From: Acidobacteriota bacterium
GTDB lineage: Bacteria > Acidobacteriota > Terriglobia > Terriglobales > Acidobacteriaceae
Assembly: GCA_025353435.1 (NCBI GenBank)
Contig: JANXQR010000052.1
Coordinates: forward strand, 1-12,367
Reading direction: 5' to 3'
Length of the DNA stretch: 12,367 nt
Positions 1 to 6,888 of this stretch are shown piece by piece (the first letter of the stretch is position 1; every line of letters begins with the position of its first letter). The notes under the pieces are model-generated. The model was not told the DNA's origin and did no database searches. It saw only the letters and a list, made by a program, of their open reading frames with translations. The position numbers were made by a program, and so were the translations under genes.

Positions 1-984
1 CCGCAACTTGGCACGCATGGCTACAATGCCGTTGCTGCAAGGGCCTACCTCGAACAAATCCAGACGAGAATGGCAGCGCTGCCGGGAGTGCGCTCAGTGT
101 CGTTGGTCAAGCTGCCGCCAATGGGTCACGCGGTCTCGTGCCAGAATCGCGAGATCAACGGCCGCGAAGTGCTGATGTACCCAAACTGGATTGCGCCCGA
201 TTTCTTCAGGACCATGGGCATCCCCCTGCTGATGGGCAGAACCTTTGCCCCCAATGAAAGAAATGTTGTCATTGTCAGCGAGTCGCTGGCACGCCGCCAG
301 TGGCCCGGCGAGAGCCCCATCGGCAAATCCATGCAGGAAGGCGACAAGAAGGAGACAGTGATAGGCGTGGTTGGCGACGCCCACATCAACGCCATCAGCG
401 ATGACGATGCAGTGGAGCAGTACTGGCCCGTTCAGCAGGATGACATGCCCGGCATGGTGCTAGTTGCCCGAGTGGCGGGCGAGCCTGGCGCGCTGTCTCC
501 GGCCATCAAGAACCTGAGCGAAAGCCTCGATCCCAAATTGTTCCCCGAGATTAGGCAGCTGAAACTTCTCTATCGTGACAGCGTCAAGAGCGTGGAGCAG
601 ACAGCAGAAGCAGTGAGCTTCATCGGGGGTGTCGCGGCCCTGCTCGCCGGAATAGGCATCATCGGCCTCGTCGCATTCACGGTCACGCAGCGCACTAAGG
701 AGATCGCCATTCGACTCGCACTTGGTGCGAAGCGTACGCACGTACTTGCGGCTGTTCTCAATCAATTTTCGCTTCCGGTATTACTGGGGCTCGTCATCGG
801 CACCGGTTTTGCGGCCGTCGCTTCAAGGGTGTTGCGCAAGGCCCTCTTTGGCGTCAACAATCTTGATCCCGCTAGCTACGCAGGGGCGGTCATCATGCTC
901 GCTGTGATCGTTCTAATCTCTATGCTGATCCCTGCTCGCCGCGCTCTCAAACTCGATCTCGCCAAAACGCTCCATTACGATTGA
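1..984 (+). CDS. ADOP-like FtsX/MacB-type ABC permease, 3' part (5' end outside window)
   Basis: The frame is open from base 1 and ends at TGA 982-984, so 327 codons of a longer gene are visible. The first ~190 visible residues look like the periplasmic MacB core domain, including a PGV(R)SVSLV segment typical of these permeases. The last ~125 residues are an FtsX domain. A first membrane helix (AALLAGIGIIGLVAFTV) leads into the cytoplasmic loop TQRTKEIAIRLALGAKR, followed by two more helices and the terminal PARRALKLD motif. LFGVNNLDPASY before the last helix is characteristic of the acidobacterial duplicated orphan permeases (ADOP), which usually carry two such halves in about 800 residues. 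No ATPase gene lies beside it here. Role is inferred as an envelope permease or mechanotransmission protein of unknown substrate. An internal ATG at 70 is not the start, because the family sequence continues upstream of it. Confidence 0.85.
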   Translation, partial: PQLGTHGYNAVAARAYLEQIQTRMAALPGVRSVSLVKLPPMGHAVSCQNREINGREVLMYPNWIAPDFFRTMGIPLLMGRTFAPNERNVVIVSESLARRQWPGESPIGKSMQEGDKKETVIGVVGDAHINAISDDDAVEQYWPVQQDDMPGMVLVARVAGEPGALSPAIKNLSESLDPKLFPEIRQLKLLYRDSVKSVEQTAEAVSFIGGVAALLAGIGIIGLVAFTVTQRTKEIAIRLALGAKRTHVLAAVLNQFSLPVLLGLVIGTGFAAVASRVLRKALFGVNNLDPASYAGAVIMLAVIVLISMLIPARRALKLDLAKTLHYD

Positions 985-1034
985 TTGCCACCGGCTCGTG
1001 CAACTCTAGGCACTCTAACTTTATCGCAACAACA

Positions 1035-1063
1035 AGAAAGGGACCCACGAAGGGTCCCTTTCT
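1035..1063. terminator. Bidirectional hairpin terminator between permease and metK
   Basis: A perfect 12-bp stem (1035-1046 pairs with 1052-1063) closes a 5-base loop ACGAA. The stem contains AAAGGGACCC and its complement, with A-rich sequence on the left arm and T-rich sequence on the right. It lies 50 bases after the permease stop and 22 bases after the metK stop, between convergent genes. The T tract after the stem is broken on both strands (TCTTCC on plus; GTTGTTGCG on minus), so efficiency in either direction is inferred. Confidence 0.8.
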
Positions 1064-1085
1064 CTTCCATCCTTTATTTGCTAAC

Positions 1086-2249
1086 TTACTTGGCGGCCGC
1101 CACCGCGTTTGCCTGTTCCGCAAGCAACTTCGCTTTGTCCGTTGCTTCCCACGTAAAGTCGGGCTCATTGCGGCCAAAGTGCCCATAAGCCGCGGTCTGC
1201 CTGTAAATCGGCCGACGCAGATTCAGGCTCTCGATAATCCCCTTCGGCGTCAGCGAAAAATTCTTCCGCACCAGTGCCGTCAATTGCGTTCCGCTCAATG
1301 TGCCCGTGCCAAACGTGTCGACGAGAACGCTCACAGGCTCAGCCACACCGATAGCGTAGGCCAGCTGCACTTCGCAGCGAGTAGCCAGGCCCGCCGCCAC
1401 AATGTTCTTGGCAATGTAACGCGCTACGTACGCAGCGGAGCGATCCACCTTGGTCGGATCCTTGCCGCTGAATGCGCCGCCGCCGTGCCGCCCCATGCCG
1501 CCGTAGGTGTCCACAATAATCTTGCGGCCCGTCAGCCCCGTATCGCCCATGGGTCTGCCGATGACAAAACGCCCCGTCGGGTTGATGTGATATTTGGTGT
1601 GTTCGTCCAGAAGCTCCGCCGGAATCACCGCCTGGATCACGTGCTTCAGAATGTCGGCGTGCAGCTCGTCGTTATGTACCGTCTCCGAGTGCTGGCTTGA
1701 GATCACAACGGCATCCACCCGGACCGGCTTGCGATTCTCGTCGTACTCCACAGTCACTTGGCTCTTGCCGTCGGGCCGCAGATACGGGAGCTTGCCGCTC
1801 TTGCGCACTTCAGACAACCGCTTCGTCAGCTTGTGCGCCAGCGAAATCGCAATCGGCATCAGCTCCGGTGTTTCGTTGCTGGCATACCCGAACATCATGC
1901 CCTGATCGCCCGCGCCGCCTGTGTCAACGCCCTGCGCAATGTCGCCACTCTGCTTGTTGATCGTGGAAATAACCGCGCATGTGTTCGAGTCAAACCCATA
2001 CACGGCGTTGTCATAGCCGATTGAGGCCACCACGCCCCGCACCAGCGTCTGAAAATCCACATACGCCTTGGTCGTGATCTCGCCCGCAATCACCACCAGA
2101 CCCGTCGCCGTCAGCGTCTCTGCTGCCACGCGGCTATAGGGATCCTGCTCCAGGCACGCATCCAGAATCGCGTCCGACACCTGGTCGGCAATCTTGTCCG
2201 GATGTCCTTCCGTTACGGACTCCGATGTAAACAAAAAACGGTCGCTCAA
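1086..2249 (-). CDS. metK: S-adenosylmethionine synthetase (methionine adenosyltransferase)
   Basis: This cytoplasmic enzyme makes S-adenosylmethionine from methionine and ATP, releasing phosphate and diphosphate, normally as a tetramer. Both family signatures are present: GAGDQGMMFGY (from residue 112) and the glycine-rich P-loop-like GGGAFSGKDPTKVDRS (from residue 256). The N-terminal FTSESVTEGHPDK carries the ATP/methionine-site histidine, and length (387 residues) is normal. There is no ATG start. Two in-frame TTG codons compete, at 2255 and 2249. The Shine-Dalgarno GGAGG (2263-2259) lies 3 bases before the first and 9 before the second, so 2249 was chosen, giving MSDRFLFTSES. Using 2255 adds two residues. 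The gene is the downstream neighbour of the GH3 gene but is separated by 255 bases and probably has its own promoter. Identification is certain; only the start is open. Confidence 0.97.
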   Translation of the reverse strand: MSDRFLFTSESVTEGHPDKIADQVSDAILDACLEQDPYSRVAAETLTATGLVVIAGEITTKAYVDFQTLVRGVVASIGYDNAVYGFDSNTCAVISTINKQSGDIAQGVDTGGAGDQGMMFGYASNETPELMPIAISLAHKLTKRLSEVRKSGKLPYLRPDGKSQVTVEYDENRKPVRVDAVVISSQHSETVHNDELHADILKHVIQAVIPAELLDEHTKYHINPTGRFVIGRPMGDTGLTGRKIIVDTYGGMGRHGGGAFSGKDPTKVDRSAAYVARYIAKNIVAAGLATRCEVQLAYAIGVAEPVSVLVDTFGTGTLSGTQLTALVRKNFSLTPKGIIESLNLRRPIYRQTAAYGHFGRNEPDFTWEATDKAKLLAEQANAVAAAK

Positions 2250-2355
2250 ATTCAAACTCCTCCCCGTTCAAGGGACTTTCCATTGCCGGCCATTTCAACC
2301 TGTTACCCACACCGGCCGATACCCGGAGGCCAAAAATCCCCGGGCGCATCCTTAG

Positions 2356-2385
2356 ATGGTAATTCCCCGCACCCGCTCCCGCCAA
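2356..2385 (-). promoter_or_regulatory. Possible metK promoter
   Basis: On the minus strand TTGGCG (2385-2380) and TACCAT (2361-2356) are separated by 18 bases and resemble sigma70 -35 and -10 boxes. A start near 2349 would give a leader of about 100 bases. Matches are only 3/6 and 4/6, so this is a weak call. The leader contains two GGCCGG copies and a short CCCGG/CCGGG pairing. I could not fit it to a known SAM or SAH riboswitch. Confidence 0.3.
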
Positions 2386-2504
2386 TCGATCGCATCCTGA
2401 AACGAATCCAGAGTCCAATCGATGCGCGCAGCGGAGTTCGTCTTGTTGGCGCAGGGACGAAGCGCTGCTAAGCTGTTCCGCGAAACTTGCTGGCGGCGTT
2501 AGGG

Positions 2505-5168
2505 TTATTCGGGCAGCTTCATCGTGCCCTTCACGCTGAAGCTCTGGGTTGCTGTGGGCACGCCGGAGTTGGGCTGACCGCCGCCCACCGAAACCGTGTA
2601 CTTTCCCTCCGCAATTACCGGATCTCCAGCCTCCGTAACCATGCTCAGGTCGCGCTGCTGCAATTCAAACCGCACCTTTTGCGATGCGCCGGCCTCAAGG
2701 TGAATTCGCTTGAAACCACGCAGTGCGCGCAGCGGCGCTCCGGGCACATTGGGGAAGCTGAGATAGAGCTGCGCGACTTCATCGCCGGCGCGTTTCCCAG
2801 TGTTGGTTACCGTCACCTCAAAGCTTGTCGGGCTTCCAGCCGCAACCGCATCGCTCGGCGCGGTGAGATCGCCGTATGCAAACGTTGTGTAGCTCAGGCC
2901 GTAACCGAACGGAAACAGCGGCGTCCCTTCAAAGTAGCGATAGGTGCGGCCCTTCATCGCGTAGTCCTCGAAGGCCGGCAGCTGTGACACATCTTTGTAG
3001 AAGGTCACAGGCAAACGTCCCGCCGGATTGTTGCGGCCGGATAAAGTTTCTGCCACCGCCGCGCCGCCTTCTTCTCCGGGATACCAGGCATCGATGATTG
3101 CGTTGGCGTGCTCTTTCGCCCAGTTGACGCCGAGCGCGCTTCCATTCGTGAGCACCACAACCAGCGGCTTGCCTGCGCCCGCCAAAGCCTCCAGCAACTC
3201 CTGTTCAGGCTTGGGCAGATCAATGCTGGTGCGGTCGCCGCCCTTGAAGCCCTCCTCCTGCACCGGCATCTCCTCACCTTCAAGCTCGCTGGTAATGCCC
3301 ACAACGGCCACCACAACATCGGCGTCCTTGGCAGCCGCAATCGCTTCGGGCTGCGGCTTCAGGTCAACCTTTGACCACACCAGACTCGCCACCATATCCG
3401 GGCTCTGGAGCGGCGTGTACATCACCGCGAGTTTGGCCGGCTTGTCCTTCTCCAGGTGGACTCGTCCCAGCACGGTGCCAATATTGCCAGGCTGAAATCC
3501 TGACGCCACCTGCTTGCCGTCGAGCGAAATCGTAACGTATCCGTTCGCCTTCATGCCCAGGTTGTAGTCGCCGGTCTCCTGTGGGGTCAGCGTGGCCTCG
3601 CCCTGCACCCCAATTGGCGCCTTGCCCTTCGTCTCCGCCGGCAACGACGCACTTGAAATATCGAACGACGGTTCGACGCGGCCCGCCAGCGGCGTCGGCT
3701 TGGCATTGGGACTGAACATGTCCACGCCGGCCATCGAGTTGTAGGTCACTTTCACACCGGGCTTGCCGTCGGTGGTAAGCAGCGCGGCCGGTACCGGCGA
3801 AGTCTCTTTGCTCAGGTACCCGGTACCTGCCACGTAATTGATCGTCGCGCCGGAGAATTCCTTGCGCATCCCCTCAAGCACGCTCACCGTGTGCGAAGGA
3901 ATTCCGTTGTAGTTGCCCAGCAACACCTTTGTTTGCTCAGCCAGCGGCCCAACCACCGCAATCTTGATTCCCGCGGTCTTAAGCGGCAAAACGCCATCAT
4001 TCTTCAGTAGCACCATGGCTTCATTCGCCAGCTTCCGCGCCATGGCGCGATGCTCCGCACTGTCCAAAAGCTTCTCGTCAATCTTCGAGTAAGGCACCAT
4101 CTCCGGCGGATCGAACATGCCCAGTTTCATCCGCGCCGTAAACAGGCGAACCAGCGCCACATCGATGTCGCTCTCCTTCAGAAAGCCCTGCTTCACCGCG
4201 TCGAGATAGGGTCTGTAGTCGTGATCGTCATTCACCTTCGCAAAAAAGTCGCCGCACTCATTGTCCATGCCCCGCTTGAGTGAAAGGCCGGAGGCCTCAG
4301 GCTGCGACTTCGTGAATTTGTGACCGTTGAAAATGTCCGTCACCGCCCCGCAGTCTGACACCACGTAGCCTTTGAAGCCCCATTTGCCGCGCAGCTGGTC
4401 TTCCAGAAGAAACTCATTGGCGCACGCCGGCTGCCCGTTGATTCTGTTATAAGCGCACATCACCGAGCCCGCCTTCGCCTCCGTCACCGTTGCGCGAAAC
4501 GCAGGCAAATACGTGTCGATCTCGTCATGCTTGCTCACCGTCACATCGGCGTTATGCCGCGTCGGCTCGGGGCCCGAGTGCACCGCAAAATGCTTCGGCG
4601 TTGAGATCACGCGGTAGTACTTCGGATCATCACCCTGCATTCCGGTTACGAAAGCCACGCCCATCCGTGCTGTCAGGAAAGGGTCTTCGCCGTAGGTCTC
4701 CTGGCCGCGCCCCCACCGCGGATCGCGAAAAATGTTGATGTTGGGAGCCCAGAAGTCGAGACCCTCAAAAATGTCCGAATGTCCCGCGCGCACCGCCTGC
4801 ACGTGCTTGATGCGCCCTTCGGTGCTGATCACGATGGCCATCTCGTGGATCGCCGGTGCATCGAACGTCGCGGCCAGCCCAATCGGCTCGGGAAACTCCG
4901 TTGTCCCGTTGGTGGCAACACCGTGCAGCGCCTCGCTCCACCAGTCATATGCCGGAACGTTGAGTCGCGGAATCGCCCGCGCCTGGTTCAGCAATTGGGT
5001 GCCCTTCTCTTCGAGCGTCATCTGGTGCACAAGGTCGGCAGCACGCTGCTCGGCCGGCAGACTGGTATCCAGGTAAGTCGGCTTTTGAGCACTCTGCGCA
5101 CTCGCCATCCAAATGGCCGCAACACTGGTCATCGCTACCGCAAAAATCCGCAATCCAAATCTCTTCAT
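2505..5168 (-). CDS. Secreted GH3 beta-glycosidase (beta-xylosidase/beta-glucosidase type) with PA14 domain
   Basis: Predicted to remove terminal beta-linked sugars (xylose or glucose) from plant-derived oligosaccharides outside the cytoplasm. Residues 1-25 form a signal peptide (MKRFGLRIF, a hydrophobic stretch, then ASAQ). The GH3 barrel (about 35-300) has RWGRGQETYGEDP, the substrate-site pair in STPKHFAVHSGPE, and the nucleophile in VVSDCGAV (Asp272). The C-terminal alpha/beta domain is split by a PA14-like insert at about 466-600. After it, ELEGEEM (about 628-634) is the likely acid/base region, followed by GGDRTSIDLP. A fibronectin-III-like domain (about 775-865) ends the protein. Length 887 is normal for PA14-bearing GH3 enzymes. 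ATG 5168 was chosen over ATG 5195 because it begins the signal peptide and has GAGGA five bases upstream. The SDCGA and KHFAVHSGPE segments favour xylosidase-type relatives, but the substrate is not proven by sequence. Confidence 0.9.
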   Translation of the reverse strand: MKRFGLRIFAVAMTSVAAIWMASAQSAQKPTYLDTSLPAEQRAADLVHQMTLEEKGTQLLNQARAIPRLNVPAYDWWSEALHGVATNGTTEFPEPIGLAATFDAPAIHEMAIVISTEGRIKHVQAVRAGHSDIFEGLDFWAPNINIFRDPRWGRGQETYGEDPFLTARMGVAFVTGMQGDDPKYYRVISTPKHFAVHSGPEPTRHNADVTVSKHDEIDTYLPAFRATVTEAKAGSVMCAYNRINGQPACANEFLLEDQLRGKWGFKGYVVSDCGAVTDIFNGHKFTKSQPEASGLSLKRGMDNECGDFFAKVNDDHDYRPYLDAVKQGFLKESDIDVALVRLFTARMKLGMFDPPEMVPYSKIDEKLLDSAEHRAMARKLANEAMVLLKNDGVLPLKTAGIKIAVVGPLAEQTKVLLGNYNGIPSHTVSVLEGMRKEFSGATINYVAGTGYLSKETSPVPAALLTTDGKPGVKVTYNSMAGVDMFSPNAKPTPLAGRVEPSFDISSASLPAETKGKAPIGVQGEATLTPQETGDYNLGMKANGYVTISLDGKQVASGFQPGNIGTVLGRVHLEKDKPAKLAVMYTPLQSPDMVASLVWSKVDLKPQPEAIAAAKDADVVVAVVGITSELEGEEMPVQEEGFKGGDRTSIDLPKPEQELLEALAGAGKPLVVVLTNGSALGVNWAKEHANAIIDAWYPGEEGGAAVAETLSGRNNPAGRLPVTFYKDVSQLPAFEDYAMKGRTYRYFEGTPLFPFGYGLSYTTFAYGDLTAPSDAVAAGSPTSFEVTVTNTGKRAGDEVAQLYLSFPNVPGAPLRALRGFKRIHLEAGASQKVRFELQQRDLSMVTEAGDPVIAEGKYTVSVGGGQPNSGVPTATQSFSVKGTMKLPE

Positions 5169-5243
5169 ACCATTCCTCGCACACGCACCGGTCATGGTCA
5201 GGCGGTTGACTCCGGAAAAATACTCACCCCATCCCGGCTACGA

Positions 5244-5273
5244 ACCCTAATGGCACTTGCGACTCATTGTCAA
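5244..5273 (-). promoter_or_regulatory. Likely promoter of the GH3 gene
   Basis: On the minus strand a perfect -35 box TTGACA (5273-5268) is followed after 18 bases by TAGGGT (5249-5244), which keeps the key T, A and final T of a -10 box. Transcription would start near 5237, leaving a leader of about 69 bases before ATG 5168. Confidence 0.5.
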
Positions 5274-5353
5274 GGAATGCGCCAGGCCGCCTGAGGCAAT
5301 CAAAAATCGCTTTACTTGCTCGATTAAGAGGTTTCACGCCCGTAGTTGGCACA

Positions 5354-5374
5354 GGCCAAGGTCACACCTGGGCC
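5354..5374. repeat. Small imperfect hairpin
   Basis: GGCCAAGGT pairs with ACCTGGGCC around a CAC loop, with one A-G mismatch. No T tract follows on either strand, so it is not a convincing terminator. Role unknown. Confidence 0.35.
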
Positions 5375-5399
5375 GGCAAATGAGATAGGTTCCCAGCTT

Positions 5400-5423
5400 T
5401 TGACCATACGTTGGATCGGTCAA
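5400..5423. repeat. Inverted repeat TTGACC-N12-GGTCAA, possible operator
   Basis: Two perfect 6-base arms are spaced 12 bases apart, a half-site spacing of about 18 bases centre to centre. It lies about 125 bases upstream of the GH3 -35 box and 65 bases upstream of the arsR -35. A regulator site is possible, but no partner gene points to one and 6-base arms can arise by chance. Confidence 0.3.
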
Positions 5424-5485
5424 TTTCCAACCGCCGTGCAAATCAACAAAGTGCAGAAACAGAAGTGTAGGTCTTAAGGATCGAC

Positions 5486-5521
5486 TTGCAGTTAATTACA
5501 CCTTATGGTGTAATTAATTTA
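5486..5521 (+). promoter_or_regulatory. arsR promoter with overlapping autoregulatory palindrome
   Basis: A perfect inverted repeat with 11-base arms, TTAATTACACC and GGTGTAATTAA, separated by TTAT, occupies 5492-5517 and ends three bases before the arsR ATG. It sits inside a promoter: TTGCAG (5486-5491), a 17-base spacer, and TGTAAT (5509-5514), one mismatch from consensus. The predicted transcription start falls on or next to A5521, the first base of the start codon, so the mRNA may be leaderless. Consistent with that, no Shine-Dalgarno precedes the ATG. A repressor bound here would cover the spacer and -10 box. That the ArsR protein itself binds is inferred from its position and from family habit. 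Confidence 0.75.
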
Positions 5522-5850
5522 TGGATCAACTGACGGACGTGCTGACAGCCATTTCTCATCCTTCCAGGCGAGCAATTATTGGGCAACTCGCCAATGGGCC
5601 TGCTCGTTTCCTCGATGTCGCAAAACCGTTCGAGACGGCTCTGAATGCTGTGACCAAGCATCTGAAGCTCCTGGAAAGAGCGGGGCTGATTGAACGCAGA
5701 AAGCAGGGGCGTGAGGTTTACATCTCGTTTCGAGGCGAGCCACTCAGGGAAGTAGCGGAATGGGTGCATGAGTACGAGCGGTTCTGGAACGAACGCCTCG
5801 ATCAGTTTGAACAGCATTTCAAAGACAAAAGGAAGAAGGAGAAGAAGTGA
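5521..5850 (+). CDS. ArsR-family winged-helix repressor (AHSA1-associated type)
   Basis: A 109-residue DNA-binding protein that probably represses its own operon. The wHTH runs over about residues 5-72: LTAISHPSRRAIIGQLANG opens it, the recognition helix is in TALNAVTKHLKLLERAGLI (39-57), and the wing is RRKQGREVYISF. A charged C-terminal helix (about 75-109) ends in a lysine-rich tail. There is no cysteine anywhere, so the metal-binding CxC site of arsenic- or cadmium-sensing members is absent and the signal is unknown. ATG 5521 gives the standard short N-terminus and follows the palindrome directly. The stop overlaps the next start by one base (TGATG), indicating translational coupling with the AHSA1 gene, a pairing common in bacteria. 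Local G+C is lower than in metK or the SDR gene. Confidence 0.9.
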   Translation: MDQLTDVLTAISHPSRRAIIGQLANGPARFLDVAKPFETALNAVTKHLKLLERAGLIERRKQGREVYISFRGEPLREVAEWVHEYERFWNERLDQFEQHFKDKRKKEKK

Positions 5851-6281
5851 TGAATGAAGCAAAGAAGACCATTGAAGTGAAGGTTGAACGAACAATTCCG
5901 GCTTCTCAGGCTGAGGTTTTCGACGCGTGGCTGGATCCAAAGATCCCCGGCAATCCGTGGAATATGGCGGAGAAGCTGCTTTTGAATCCACATGTAGATG
6001 GGTTCTTTTACTGGCTCATCCGAGGGACGTCCCACTACGGGCGATTCACCGAGATAGAGCGACCCGGCCGCATTCAGCACACCTGGATGTCGCGCAGCAC
6101 GTCGGGAGAAGAGTCGACCGTTACCGTGACTTTTCAGAAGAAGGGAGAAGACACCCTGATGACTCTCGTGCATTCCGGCCTTCCCGATACTGATGGTGGA
6201 AGAGGGCACGAGAAAGGTTGGAACTACTTCTTGGATATCTTCTCTGAGAAATTTGCGGATGCCTCGCGAAAGAAAGAGTAG
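5850..6281 (+). CDS. AHSA1/SRPBCC-domain protein
   Basis: A 143-residue START-like fold protein (activator of Hsp90 ATPase homologue 1 type). In bacteria such proteins bind small hydrophobic ligands in a helix-grip cavity and are often encoded beside an ArsR regulator. Features of the family seen here: ERTIPASQAEVFDAWLDP near the N-terminus, YGRFTEIERPGRIQHTW in the central strands, STVTVTFQKKGEDTLMTLVHSGLP, and the C-terminal helix GHEKGWNYFLDIF. ATG 5850 was preferred to GTG 5847 because AAGGAG (5836-5841) is then 8 bases upstream and the TGATG coupling with arsR is kept. The ligand or biochemical role cannot be read from the sequence; a ligand-triggered stress or detoxification role is inference from the cluster. 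Confidence 0.85.
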   Translation: MNEAKKTIEVKVERTIPASQAEVFDAWLDPKIPGNPWNMAEKLLLNPHVDGFFYWLIRGTSHYGRFTEIERPGRIQHTWMSRSTSGEESTVTVTFQKKGEDTLMTLVHSGLPDTDGGRGHEKGWNYFLDIFSEKFADASRKKE

Positions 6282-6351
6282 TTGAGGCAGTTCCAAAGAA
6301 GACTTCAAAATTCAACCTGAGCGCGATTGAAGCGCTAGAGAAGGAGCGATC

Positions 6352-6798
6352 ATGGCAAAGGCAATTTTTGGAAATCATTCGTCGGTGATAGTGCCGCGGC
6401 AAGACCGGGACAGCATTCGTAAATTTTATTGCGATGTTCTCGGCGGCAAAATCACCAAAGAGCAAAGCGATAGGGACTTCCTTCGCCTGGGAGACAACTT
6501 CTATATTGTGTTTCTTTATGGGGATGTCCCGGATGAGAGCGAATTCCTGCGGACTGCCAGGTCGGTCTGGCTGGAAATCAAGTCCGACAACGTGGAAGAA
6601 ATGCGGCAGAGGATTCTCGAGTTCGGTGTAAGAAAGCTCGATATGCCAGACCCCCATCTGTATTTTCAGTCGCCGGGTGGGCAATGCATGCGGCTTGTTG
6701 GAATCGAAGAGGACCTCTCATTTTATGAGGGAGCCGGAGAAGGCCCGAATGTGGCAAAAGTGAAAGAAGCCCTCGAGAAGGAGGCGATGACCAAATGA
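6352..6798 (+). CDS. VOC-superfamily (glyoxalase/bleomycin-resistance fold) protein
   Basis: A 148-residue protein with the paired beta-alpha-beta-beta-beta modules of the vicinal oxygen chelate fold. Module one covers about 5-57 (NHSSVIVPRQDRDSIRKFYCDVLGG, then DFLRLGDNFYIVFL). Module two covers about 70-118 (SVWLEIKSDNVEEM, then LYFQSPGGQCMRLVGIE). His9 is in the place of the first metal ligand, but the final strand, usually DPDGNxxEL, reads SPGGQCMRL, so Arg114 replaces the metal-binding Glu. A normal glyoxalase metal site is therefore unlikely, and a binding role or altered chemistry is possible. AAGGAG five bases before the ATG is a good ribosome-binding site. It starts 70 bases after the AHSA1 stop, so it is probably the third gene of the arsR operon. 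A short AGCGC/GCGCT hairpin (6320-6336) lies just before the RBS. Confidence 0.8.
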   Translation: MAKAIFGNHSSVIVPRQDRDSIRKFYCDVLGGKITKEQSDRDFLRLGDNFYIVFLYGDVPDESEFLRTARSVWLEIKSDNVEEMRQRILEFGVRKLDMPDPHLYFQSPGGQCMRLVGIEEDLSFYEGAGEGPNVAKVKEALEKEAMTK

Positions 6799-6807
6799 GA
6801 TGCGGAA

Positions 6808-6828
6808 TTGATCCTCAACGGGGATCAA
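6808..6828 (+). terminator. Weak hairpin after the VOC gene
   Basis: TTGATCC and GGATCAA form a perfect 7-bp stem with a 7-base loop, 9 bases after the VOC stop. No T tract follows, so it is a poor intrinsic terminator. It may mark the end of the arsR cluster. Confidence 0.35.
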
Positions 6829-6888
6829 GGCACCCCGGAAGAGAGCCTACTCCAGCCCCTAACCTGGGACCCGTGAGAGCATGAAAAC

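Larger units (their letters stand above)
5169..5520. other. 352-base divergent intergenic region with two promoters and several inverted repeats
   Basis: No gene is supported here. The left end holds the ribosome-binding site and promoter of the GH3 gene. The right end holds the arsR promoter/operator. Between them are a hairpin at 5354-5374 (9-bp stem with one mismatch, loop CAC) and an inverted repeat TTGACC-N12-GGTCAA at 5400-5423. No tRNA-like, CRISPR-like or attachment-site structure was seen. Confidence 0.6.

Noticed and set aside
981..1700. Long plus-strand open frame opposite metK (239 codons)
   Set aside because: It is antisense to a certain metK gene and its translation is Arg/His-rich with no domain, as expected for a shadow frame in G+C-rich DNA.
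2250..2504. SAM or SAH riboswitch upstream of metK
   Set aside because: The leader has short GC pairings but none of the conserved cores I know for SAM-I, SAM-II, SAM-IV or SAH types could be placed.
5166..5195. Upstream ATG at 5195 as start of the GH3 gene
   Set aside because: It would put nine uncharacteristic residues in front of a clean signal peptide; ATG 5168 has GAGGA at the right distance.
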